Shown here: piece after piece, positions 15,625-22,671 of the stretch
Position numbering within the stretch: position 1 is the stretch's first letter
Layout of the letters: each line of letters starts with the position of its first letter
Origin: DASSTJ01 sp035707965
GTDB lineage: Bacteria > Actinomycetota > Actinomycetes > Actinomycetales > Angustibacteraceae
Assembly (NCBI GenBank): GCA_035707965.1
Contig: DASSTJ010000022.1
Location: 1-25,542 of the forward strand
Length of the DNA stretch: 25,542 nt
Reading direction: 5' to 3'
The notes under the pieces: generated by a model
Seen by the model: only the letters and a program-made list of their open reading frames with translations
Databases searched by the model: none
What the model was told of the DNA's origin: nothing
Made by a program: the position numbers and the translations under genes

Positions 15625-15685
15625 CTTGACGACAGGTCAATGGGAGAGGCTTGAACGCTCGCCCACCAGGCTCACGTCAGAGGTC

Positions 15686-16351
15686 TCACACCTGCTCGAG
15701 GTCGAAGTGCAGATCGAACGATGCGGAGTCCCCCTGCGACGCGTTGTTCACGCTCTTGGCGAGGCTGACCTCCATCGCGAAGCACAGACCCTCACCCGGC
15801 TTGAGCATCGGCATGGCAGGGCCGGTGAGCTCGTACGGCGTCGTCGCGGTCGCGGCGGCCAGCTTCGTGAAGCTCGGACCGAACTGGGGCGTGATCACCT
15901 TCCCCGCGGGCGCGTAGGCCTGGGTGCACTCGTCCGGGGAGTTCACCTTGTACGAGTACCACTGGACCGTCGCGTCCCTGACGAACTGTCCCTCGCCGCC
16001 ACTCTCGCAGGCAGGGTCGGCCGCCCGCTCCCCGTTGCTATCGCAGCCGTTCTCCGCCCCCGTCAGGTTCTTGAGGCTGACGAACAGGCGGGCGTTCGGA
16101 GTCGAGTCGCCATCATTGCTGGCGATGTAGACGTGCCGCTCCATGTTGATCTGGCCAGGAGCCATCCTGACGTTGTCGAACTTCAGGTCATCGCCCTGGT
16201 TCGGGCCCAGGTTGAGCCTCAGGATGCCTGCGCCCACCGTGTTGTTGTTCACGTCGCCGAAGTCCGACCATGCCGAGTAGGTGCTGCCCCCGTAGGCGAG
16301 CGCGACGGCGGCGACGCCGGCCACCGCGCCGATCACGAGCTTGCGATTCAT
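15686..16351 (-). CDS. TasA/camelysin-like fibre subunit B
   Basis: A 221-residue exported protein whose first 35 residues, leader and ribosome binding site are the same as in subunit A. After the signal (GGSTYSAWSDFGDVNNNTVG, 21-40) the mature part diverges but keeps MAPG (63-66), IASNDGD (77-83), ENGC (100-103), C115, C142, C190 and the closing NNASQGDSASFDLHFDL. The four cysteines have the same order as in subunit A and the LPRTG protein, with 11 residues between the first two in all three, which suggests disulfide bonds in the exported form. The gene stands alone between its own upstream dyad element and a hairpin. A second fibre component or an alternative subunit is the likely role (inference). 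Confidence 0.86.
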   Translation of the reverse strand: MNRKLVIGAVAGVAAVALAYGGSTYSAWSDFGDVNNNTVGAGILRLNLGPNQGDDLKFDNVRMAPGQINMERHVYIASNDGDSTPNARLFVSLKNLTGAENGCDSNGERAADPACESGGEGQFVRDATVQWYSYKVNSPDECTQAYAPAGKVITPQFGPSFTKLAAATATTPYELTGPAMPMLKPGEGLCFAMEVSLAKSVNNASQGDSASFDLHFDLEQV

Positions 16352-16405
16352 GGATGTCCCCTTGTCTCTGGATCCCGCGGCCCGGATGGTTCGGTGATCC
16401 ACGGA
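16251..16405 (-). repeat. 155-bp direct repeat, copy 2 (leader plus signal peptide)
   Basis: Second copy of the segment at 15264-15418, 987 bp away, with two synonymous differences. The near identity over leader and signal peptide, against marked divergence of the mature coding parts, indicates recent homogenisation or strong constraint on this segment alone. Confidence 0.97.
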
Positions 16406-16455
16406 CCGAGGCTGGGTCCGTTGGCACATGACCTTCCCGGATGCCGGCGGCGGCG

Positions 16456-16493
16456 ACGTCCACAGATTTGATGAACTTCCTTGCGCCACAAGG
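16456..16493 (-). promoter_or_regulatory. Dyad plus conserved box upstream of subunit B (probable promoter/operator)
   Basis: CCTTG-N5-CAAGG (16479-16493) abuts a box (16456-16479) that differs at one position from the one before subunit A. Just upstream on the minus strand, TTGACG (16521-16526) is followed 17 nt later by TGATGA (16498-16503), a poor but correctly spaced -35/-10 pair. If this is used, the dyad would overlap the transcription start. Confidence 0.55.
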
Positions 16494-16576
16494 AGTCTCA
16501 TCACTCCAAACGGAGGGCCACGTCAACAGGGCGTCACCCCGCGGTCACGGCCGGCGAGGTACGACCCGTCCTGTCG

Positions 16577-17254
16577 TCAGCCGCGAGGAGCCTCTCGACG
16601 GCCCTCGCGGTCGCGCGTCCAGCCAGCCCGGCGCGCCTGGGCGACGGCCTGCAGCTGCGAGCCGACCCCCAGCTTGGTGAGCACGGATCGGATGTGCGAC
16701 CGCACCGTCGCCTCGGACACCGTGGCCCGTTCGGCGATGGCGACCGCCGGTTCGCCGTCCACCAGCGCGGCCAGCACCTCTTCCTCGCGTGGAGTGAGGC
16801 GACGGAACGGCGCGAGCGCCGACTCGGTTGCGGTGCGGTCGTGGTCGGCGGCACGCAGCCACGTCATGCGCTTCAGCTCGTCGACCACCGGCTCACCGGA
16901 CGCCGCCCGGGCGACAGCGGCGACGATGTCCTCGAGCGGGGAGCTCTTCGACAGGACGCCCACCGCACCACCCAGCATGCACCGCCCCCAGCGTGCCTCG
17001 TCGTTCTCAGCGGTGAGCACGACCACGGCACGGTCGACAGCGAGCGCGGGGATCAGGTCGTCGCCACTGACGTCGCCCTCGAGGTTGAGGTCGAGCAGCA
17101 CGACCGCAGCCCTCCACTGGCCGACGCGAGCCACGACGTCGTCGTGCGGGTCGATGAGCACCGCGTCGAAGTCGCTGTCCTGGAGGGCGAGGGCGAGAGT
17201 CTGTGCCAGGAAGCGGTGGTCGTCGACGATGGCGACCCGCGTGGGCAGTCGCAC
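16577..17254 (-). CDS. NarL/LuxR-family response regulator
   Basis: A 225-residue two-component regulator. The receiver domain (1-118) has acidic residues D11-D12, the phosphoacceptor D55 in VLLDLNLEG, T81 and K103. The C-terminal LuxR-type helix-turn-helix (about 152-212) has LTPREEEVLAALVDG, IAERATVSEATVRSHIRSVL and KLGVGSQLQAV. It starts with GTG 2 nt after the kinase stop codon, so the pair is an operon. It lies directly upstream of the fibre-subunit genes on the same strand, and the CSTTG-N5-CAASG dyads before both of those genes are plausible binding sites, since NarL-type regulators bind inverted repeats. That link is inferred from position. Confidence 0.93.
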   Translation of the reverse strand: MRLPTRVAIVDDHRFLAQTLALALQDSDFDAVLIDPHDDVVARVGQWRAAVVLLDLNLEGDVSGDDLIPALAVDRAVVVLTAENDEARWGRCMLGGAVGVLSKSSPLEDIVAAVARAASGEPVVDELKRMTWLRAADHDRTATESALAPFRRLTPREEEVLAALVDGEPAVAIAERATVSEATVRSHIRSVLTKLGVGSQLQAVAQARRAGWTRDREGRREAPRG

Positions 17255-17256
17255 GG

Positions 17257-18759
17257 TCAGCTGGCCCGCGCTCGCAGCGGCCGCACCTGCGCGTCGACGG
17301 CGGCCGGCAGCGTGAGGAGCAGGTGGCAGCCCTGCTCGCTGGGCAGCAGCTGCAGGTCACCACCCTGGTCCTGGGCCAGGCGTCGCGCCGACGGCAGCCC
17401 CAAGCCCTGGCCCACCGCACTGGTCGTGACGCCCGGCTCGAAGACCTCCGCCTGACGCTGCGCCGGGACGCCGGGACCGGTGTCGACGACGTGCACCTCC
17501 ACGACGCCGCCGTTGACGACGGTGCTGAGCCGTACGGTGGCGTCGGCTGCGTGGCGCTGGACGTTGCGCAGCAGGTTGTCGACGATGCGCGCGACGATGT
17601 CGGGCACCGCCCGCACTCGCACGTCGTCGAGCTGGCAGTCGACCGCCAGCCCGGTGTGTTTGCGCGCCAGCAGCACCGGCCGCAGCACCTCGGTCAGCAC
17701 GACGTCGGTCGCTGGCCGGGTGCCCGAGGGTGACAGCATGCGCTCCACCCGGGCGATCTCCTCGCGTGCCGCCAGCGCCAGCTCGGCTCGCGTCGCGGGG
17801 TCGAGGTCCTGGCCCCGGGTGGTCAGTACGTCGGACGCCGACCTGATCGCCGCGAGCGCGTTGAGGGCGTCATGCCGTCGCTCACGCTCGCGCGAGACCT
17901 CGGAGCTGTACTTGCCGAGCGTGGCCAACGTCTGCAGCGACCGGGCGTCGGCGACACGCAGCGCGGCGCGAAGGCGCATGCGGGCGAGGCCGGCGAACAC
18001 CCAGGCCGATGAGCACATCGACACGGCCGACAGCACCTGCCACGCGTCCGTGGACGAGAGCTGGTGCGCGAACGAGCCGATGGCCATCATCGACAGAGCA
18101 GCCCCGAGCCCGAACGTGACCGGGCGCGGCGCACGCCGCCCGAGGACCAGGCAGGAGACGGCGCCAACCACGCACACGAGGCCGGAAGCGTAGTGAACGG
18201 CGTCGTCGAGGCGCCCACCGGCGGCGAGCAGCAGGCTGCTGCACGCGAGCAGGCACACCACCATGAACCCCGTGAGGCTGCTCAGCTGGCGCAACGGGCG
18301 CACCGTCGTGTCGACGTCGTCGCGGTGCAGCGAGAGCACCAGCTGGGCGGTGGCAGCAGCCAGGACGACGGTCGTCGCCACCGGTCGCACGTCGCTCGTG
18401 CCTCCCAGCGGCGTCGTCAGCTCCGCCAGCCGCGGGATGAGCGAGACGACGGCCGCGAGCGCGATGAGAGCCGTGCCCATCTGGCCGGGCCGCGCCCAGC
18501 CACCGATCCGCCACGAGATCAGCAGCGCGATGCCAGAGCCGAGGGTGATCGTGCACCAGAAGGCCAGGGTCAGCGGCCACAGGTCGATCGTCTGGCCCGG
18601 AGCGAGGAGCACCCCAGAGGTGACGGCAACCGCGACACCGCCGGCGCCGATGACCGTCCATCGCAGCAGGGCCCGCCCGTCGATGACCGCACCGCGCCCG
18701 ACCGCGCGCCGGTCGCGGCCACGGTATCCCCCCTGGGTCGGCTCCCCTTGCCATCCCAT
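17257..18759 (-). CDS. Membrane sensor histidine kinase
   Basis: A 500-residue kinase. The N-terminal 260 residues hold about eight hydrophobic helices (from about 33-53 to 246-260) with only short loops, so it probably senses a membrane or lipid-soluble signal rather than using a large outside domain. Then come the phosphoacceptor H296 in ERRHDALNALAAI, the N-box DNLLRN (394-399), the G1 box DTGPGVP (426-432) and the G2 box GQGLGLP (450-456). The ATG at 18759 is preferred because AGGGGA lies 6 nt upstream; the ATG five codons earlier directly abuts a G-run. It pairs with the response regulator gene 2 nt downstream and likely controls the matrix genes that follow. Confidence 0.92.
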   Translation of the reverse strand: MGWQGEPTQGGYRGRDRRAVGRGAVIDGRALLRWTVIGAGGVAVAVTSGVLLAPGQTIDLWPLTLAFWCTITLGSGIALLISWRIGGWARPGQMGTALIALAAVVSLIPRLAELTTPLGGTSDVRPVATTVVLAAATAQLVLSLHRDDVDTTVRPLRQLSSLTGFMVVCLLACSSLLLAAGGRLDDAVHYASGLVCVVGAVSCLVLGRRAPRPVTFGLGAALSMMAIGSFAHQLSSTDAWQVLSAVSMCSSAWVFAGLARMRLRAALRVADARSLQTLATLGKYSSEVSRERERRHDALNALAAIRSASDVLTTRGQDLDPATRAELALAAREEIARVERMLSPSGTRPATDVVLTEVLRPVLLARKHTGLAVDCQLDDVRVRAVPDIVARIVDNLLRNVQRHAADATVRLSTVVNGGVVEVHVVDTGPGVPAQRQAEVFEPGVTTSAVGQGLGLPSARRLAQDQGGDLQLLPSEQGCHLLLTLPAAVDAQVRPLRARAS

Positions 18760-18938
18760 GCGGACTCCCCTCATCCCCCGGCCACGAGGATGTCATTGGT
18801 GACTCAACGACGTCACCGGATTGGTGAAACTGCTCCAGACTGCGCTGGGCAGCACGATGCCGTCGACCACCGACAGTCGTTCGGGTGAGGGGACGGAGCC
18901 GGTCACACCATGGCAAACCAACCTTGATGCGACGCAAC

Positions 18939-20159
18939 TCACGCGCCGTTCGGGTGACGCGCAGCAGCGGGCTCGCACATCGCTTCAGACGCCAGGCGCC
19001 GGCGCCCGGGCACGCCGACGGACCCCCGCCGCCGGCCCACGCGGATCAGGCCGGCGTTGCGGTGCCGGACCGCCATGACGACGTAGCTCCACAGCCCCAA
19101 GGGCGTCAGGACCAGGCTCGCGAACGCCAGGTAGAACGGCAGCACCAGCAACCACCTGTCGCGATGCCGCCGATGGAGTCGCAGCTCGATCGCCACGTTC
19201 GCGCCGAGGACGACCGCAAGCACCCATCCCCCGCCCACCACGGACACCCATCGAAACGGTGCGCACAGAAGCGATACCCCACCGCCGTAGAGCCACAGAA
19301 CGGGGTGCCGCAGCACGAGCTGCGGGTTCACGAGGAACAGCCGCACCTCTCCGCCCGCCCACGCCACCCGCTGCCGGAACCAGGCGCGCCAGGACACCGG
19401 CACCGTGGTCTGCACGTCGAACGGGACGTGCCCCACGCGGTACCCCAGCCGCTCGCCCAGGATGCCCACCTCCACGTCGTTCCCCTGGAAGAAGAGCGAG
19501 TGCCGGGCCATGATGTCGCGCAAGGCGGCTGTCCTGGCCACGTGGCAGGCCCCCGAGACCATCCACGGCATGATGCGCCGCAGCATCATCGCCGTGCGGT
19601 ACTCGTGCCGCTGGAGCTTGCCCAGCGGGCCCTCGTCGTTCGTCGGGACGAGTCGTACCGACGCGAGGTCGAGGTCCTGCTCCTGCATCCGGCCGACCAG
19701 CCGCCCCAGCGGCAGGACGCTCGCCGTGTCGGCGTCCAGGCAGACGACGTACTCAGCGGTCACGTGCGGCAGGGCATCGTGAATCACGCGGTCGCGCACG
19801 GTGCCCGAGGTGGCGCGCTTCGTCGACGTGACGGACCGACGGCCGACGTCGCCCTCGAACACGGTGAACCCGTACGTGTGGCACAGCGCCTGCAGCTGCG
19901 TGCGGAACGTCTCCGACTCGGACGACGTCGTGCAGAGGGTCACCCGCGACCCGTAGCCCGCAAGGAAGGGCACGTTCTCGAGGTACGCGACGGACCCGTA
20001 GATCGGCACGAGGACCTGGAAGTCGGAGCAGTCGGTGCGGTACTCCAGGACCACCTCCCGCAGTCGCGACACCATCTGGGCGGAGGTGTCGAGGACGACG
20101 AACAGGAGCGGCCAGGCCACCAGGCTGGCCGCGACGCTCACCCAACCAACGGTCGTCAC
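18939..20159 (-). CDS. Membrane-bound family 2 glycosyltransferase
   Basis: A 406-residue processive-type GT2 enzyme. It has an N-terminal membrane helix (6-23), then the GT-A domain with the metal-binding CLDADT (140-145), FFQGNDVEVG (223-232) as the acceptor-side acidic motif, and RQRVAWAGG (262-270), a relative of the Q/RxxRW motif of hyaluronan and cellulose synthases. Three or more C-terminal helices follow (about 285-365), and the protein ends in a basic tail. This layout suits synthesis and perhaps export of a polysaccharide at the membrane; the sugar is unknown. The GTG start comes 3 nt after the stop of the CapD-like gene, so the two form an operon that could supply and polymerise an unusual amino sugar. 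Confidence 0.86.
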   Translation of the reverse strand: MTTVGWVSVAASLVAWPLLFVVLDTSAQMVSRLREVVLEYRTDCSDFQVLVPIYGSVAYLENVPFLAGYGSRVTLCTTSSESETFRTQLQALCHTYGFTVFEGDVGRRSVTSTKRATSGTVRDRVIHDALPHVTAEYVVCLDADTASVLPLGRLVGRMQEQDLDLASVRLVPTNDEGPLGKLQRHEYRTAMMLRRIMPWMVSGACHVARTAALRDIMARHSLFFQGNDVEVGILGERLGYRVGHVPFDVQTTVPVSWRAWFRQRVAWAGGEVRLFLVNPQLVLRHPVLWLYGGGVSLLCAPFRWVSVVGGGWVLAVVLGANVAIELRLHRRHRDRWLLVLPFYLAFASLVLTPLGLWSYVVMAVRHRNAGLIRVGRRRGSVGVPGRRRLASEAMCEPAAARHPNGA

Positions 20160-20162
20160 GGC

Positions 20163-21314
20163 TCAGGCACTGTGGCGTTGCAACGGCAGCTCAGCAAGCA
20201 CGTCGTCGCGCAGGTCCACGACTCGGGGCTCCACCCCAGCGACCGCCAGCAGGGCCGTCATGGCTCGGGTGAGCTCGTCGCCACGGCCGTCCCGCGCGAG
20301 CAGGGCCAGCGACTTGATCCTCATGGGGAAGTCCGCCGCGGCAGGCGACGTCGCGTGCACGACGAAGATGCGCTGGTGGTCCGTCCGCTCCTGCCGTTCT
20401 GCGCCGTCGACGAGGTCCTCGGTGAGCTTCTCGCCCGGACGGAGGCCGGTGAACGCGACGGTCGGCGTCGGGGCGACGCCGACCGCGTCGAAGAACCTGC
20501 GCACGAGGTCGAGGATCCGTACCGGCGCACCCATGTCCAGGACGTACGTCTCACCCCGTCGTGCCATGGCGGACGACTCGATGACCAGACCAGCAGCCTC
20601 CGGGATGGTCATGAAGTAGCGAGCGGCGTCCCGGTGCGTCACCGTCACCGGTCGTCCGCTCGCCACCTGGTAGGCGAGCAGCGGCAGGAACGAGCCGCGA
20701 CTGCCCAGGACGTTGCCGAACCGGACCGAGCACACCGCCGTCGCACCGCCGGCGTGGCTCGCGACGACCTGCTCCGCCACGCGCTTCGTCAGCCCCAGCA
20801 CGGACGTCGGGCGAGCCGCCTTGTCGGTCGAGATGTTGACGACCTTCCCGACGCCGGCCGCAACCGCTGCCGACACGACGTTCTGCGTGCCGATCACGTT
20901 GGTCTTGACGCCCTCCGCCGGGTAGCGCTCCAGGAGGGGAAGGTGCTTGTGCGCCGCCGCGTGGTAGACGACGTCGGGTCGCACCCAGCGCATGACGTCG
21001 TCCACCAGCCGCTGGTCGCGGACGTCCCCCAGCACGAAGTGGTCGTCGTCCAGCAGGCCGTGGCCCGCCAGCTCCAGCTGCACCGACTGCAGGGCGCACT
21101 CGTCGTGGTCGAGCAGGTACACGGCACCGGGCCTCAAGCGGCGCAGCTGCCTGACGATCTCACTGCCGATGGAGCCTCCGGCACCGGTGACGAGCACGCA
21201 CGATCCGGCGACCAGCCTTCGCGCGGCTCGGGAGTACCTCACCTCGGCGGTCCGGCCCAGAAGCGAGGCAGCGGACAGGGTGCTCGGGATCCACGGGGAG
21301 CTGATCATCGACAT
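20163..21314 (-). CDS. CapD/FlaA1-type UDP-sugar 4,6-dehydratase (soluble form)
   Basis: A 383-residue extended short-chain dehydrogenase. The NAD-binding TGAGGSIGSE (43-52) is followed by HAAAHKHLP (118-126) and STDKAARPTSVLGLTKR (162-178), where Asp164, Lys165 and Lys177 are kept and Leu173 stands where many relatives have Met or Tyr. SVRFGNVLGSRGS (196-208) and GLRPGEKL complete the CapD signature. Such enzymes make UDP-4-keto-6-deoxy sugars from UDP-GlcNAc for capsule or glycan synthesis. The N-terminal membrane half of the long CapD proteins is absent. AGGAG 7 nt before the ATG supports the start. The gene leads the operon with the GT2 gene and is divergent from the uridine-kinase-like gene. 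Confidence 0.9.
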   Translation of the reverse strand: MSMISSPWIPSTLSAASLLGRTAEVRYSRAARRLVAGSCVLVTGAGGSIGSEIVRQLRRLRPGAVYLLDHDECALQSVQLELAGHGLLDDDHFVLGDVRDQRLVDDVMRWVRPDVVYHAAAHKHLPLLERYPAEGVKTNVIGTQNVVSAAVAAGVGKVVNISTDKAARPTSVLGLTKRVAEQVVASHAGGATAVCSVRFGNVLGSRGSFLPLLAYQVASGRPVTVTHRDAARYFMTIPEAAGLVIESSAMARRGETYVLDMGAPVRILDLVRRFFDAVGVAPTPTVAFTGLRPGEKLTEDLVDGAERQERTDHQRIFVVHATSPAAADFPMRIKSLALLARDGRGDELTRAMTALLAVAGVEPRVVDLRDDVLAELPLQRHSA

Positions 21315-21501
21315 GGCGGCGCTCCTGAGCGGGCGATGGGTGGTGGACTGGCGTCGACGCTAGGCCGCCCCTCATGTGCCCGGGTACGGCCATTTGTCAC
21401 GACCTGAGTCGCCGCTCGGCGAACGGTCGAGACGGTGTGCGGGCGGCGGGTTCCCGGCATGGCTCCTGGTCACAGCCGCCGGTCTGCGAGAATCGTGGAC
21501 C

Positions 21502-22113
21502 GTGGCCGCAGCGCAGACGTCGACGAGGATCGTGGTACTCGCCGGGCCGTCCGGCAGCGGCAAGTCGCGGCTGGCGAACCGTCTCGACCTGCCCGTGCTG
21601 CGGCTTGACGACTTCTACCGGGACGGCGACGACCCCGCCCTGCCCCGCGCCTTCGGCATCGTCGACTGGGACGACCCAGCCTCGTGGGACAAGGACGCCG
21701 CCGTCGCCGCGGCGCGCGCGCTCGCCCGCGACGGTGCGGTCGACGTCCCCCGCTACGACATCCCGACCTCGCGGGCGGTCGGCACCCATCACCTCGACTG
21801 CCACGGAGCCTCCGTCGCCGTCGCGGAGGGCATCTTCGCCGCCGAGGTGATCCCCGACCTGGGGGACGCCGGGGTGCTGGCTGACGCGATCTGCTTGACC
21901 CACTGGCCCGTGGTCACGTTCGTGCGTCGGCTGACCCGTGACCTTCGCGAGTCACGCAAGCCGCCGATCACGCTGGTGCGACGCGGCTGGTCGCTGATGC
22001 GCGTCGAGCCACGTGTGGTCGCGCACCAGGTCGCCCTCGGCGCCGTGCCCTGCACCCCAGCCCAGGCGTTCGAGCGCATCCAGGCGCTGCTGCCGGCGCC
22101 GTCCCGGCTCTGA
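21502..22113 (+). CDS. Uridine kinase-like P-loop protein
   Basis: A 203-residue protein with a Walker A motif GPSGSGKS (15-22), a substrate-type RLDDFYRDGDD segment (34-44), WDDPASWD, and PRYDIP, all typical of the uridine kinase/phosphoribulokinase superfamily. It would phosphorylate uridine or cytidine with ATP or GTP, fitting the surrounding nucleoside genes. The GTG at 21502 is chosen because it gives the normal start just before the P-loop strand and follows a weak -10-like GAGAAT by 8 nt; an upstream in-frame start would add 42 residues without family similarity. It is divergent from the CapD-like gene. Confidence 0.82.
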   Translation: MAAAQTSTRIVVLAGPSGSGKSRLANRLDLPVLRLDDFYRDGDDPALPRAFGIVDWDDPASWDKDAAVAAARALARDGAVDVPRYDIPTSRAVGTHHLDCHGASVAVAEGIFAAEVIPDLGDAGVLADAICLTHWPVVTFVRRLTRDLRESRKPPITLVRRGWSLMRVEPRVVAHQVALGAVPCTPAQAFERIQALLPAPSRL

Positions 22114-22167
22114 CAGCCGCCGCCGCCCTGCCTTGTCGGCCGTCCCCGGCGCCCCGACACTGGGGGG

Positions 22168-22671
22168 ATGACCTTGGGCAGCGGCACGGGCACCGGGACC
22201 GGCACCGGAGCACCTGCGCACGGCGCCGACGTCCGTGTCGTCCCGCCCGCGCTGTTCGCCGCGTCGTTCGCGGCCGGCGCGCTCGCCGACCGGTGGTGGC
22301 ACCTGCCGGCTCCGACGGGACGCGGCACGCGCGTCGCGGCAGCGACCTTCCTGACAGCCGGCACCGGGCTCGCCGCCTGGGGCGCGGCGACGTTCCGCCG
22401 CCACCACACCACCGTGATCCCCCACAAGCCGGTGTCGTCGTTCGTCACCTCCGGCCCGTACCGCTTCACACGCAACCCCATGTACGCGGGGATGGCCTTC
22501 GCCTACACCGGCGCGACCCTCGCACTCGGTACGGCATGGCCGCTCCTGACGATGCCGGCCGCGCTGATCGCGGTGCGCCGCCTCGTGATCGACCGCGAAG
22601 AGCGTTACCTCACCGACCGCTTCGGCACCGACTACGAGGCCTACCGCACGCGGGTGCGCCGCTGGCTCTAG
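22168..22671 (+). CDS. Isoprenylcysteine carboxyl methyltransferase-like membrane protein
   Basis: A 167-residue protein with about four membrane helices and the ICMT/PEMT-family C-terminal signature: SGPYRFTRNPMYAG followed by a short helix pair and DREERYLTDRFGTDYEAYRTRVRRWL. Bacterial members are S-adenosylmethionine-dependent methyltransferases of unknown small-molecule or lipid substrates. The N-terminus has a run of alternating Gly and Thr codons (residues 6-13) that may vary in length. The start ATG follows a run of six G. It lies 54 nt after the uridine-kinase-like gene and its stop directly abuts the stop of the convergent adenosine deaminase gene. Confidence 0.85.
   Translation: MTLGSGTGTGTGTGAPAHGADVRVVPPALFAASFAAGALADRWWHLPAPTGRGTRVAAATFLTAGTGLAAWGAATFRRHHTTVIPHKPVSSFVTSGPYRFTRNPMYAGMAFAYTGATLALGTAWPLLTMPAALIAVRRLVIDREERYLTDRFGTDYEAYRTRVRRWL

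Larger units (their letters stand above)
15365..15685 (-). other. Intergenic region between the two fibre-subunit genes
   Basis: These 321 bases carry no credible gene. From subunit B toward subunit A they hold a terminator-like hairpin, about 90 nt of undistinguished sequence, a dyad-plus-box element, about 50 nt of unshared sequence and the 54-nt leader shared with subunit B. Subunit A therefore most likely has its own promoter here. Confidence 0.75.

Noticed and set aside
18885..21407. An 840-codon open frame on the + strand across the GT2 and CapD-like genes
   Set aside because: It is antisense to two genes with clear catalytic motifs, is rich in Arg/His/Gln/Pro as expected of a GC-rich shadow frame, and shows no domain.
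21376..21501. An earlier in-frame start for the uridine-kinase-like gene
   Set aside because: The added 42 residues are Gly/Arg-rich, unlike the family, and the GTG at 21502 has better placement before the P-loop.
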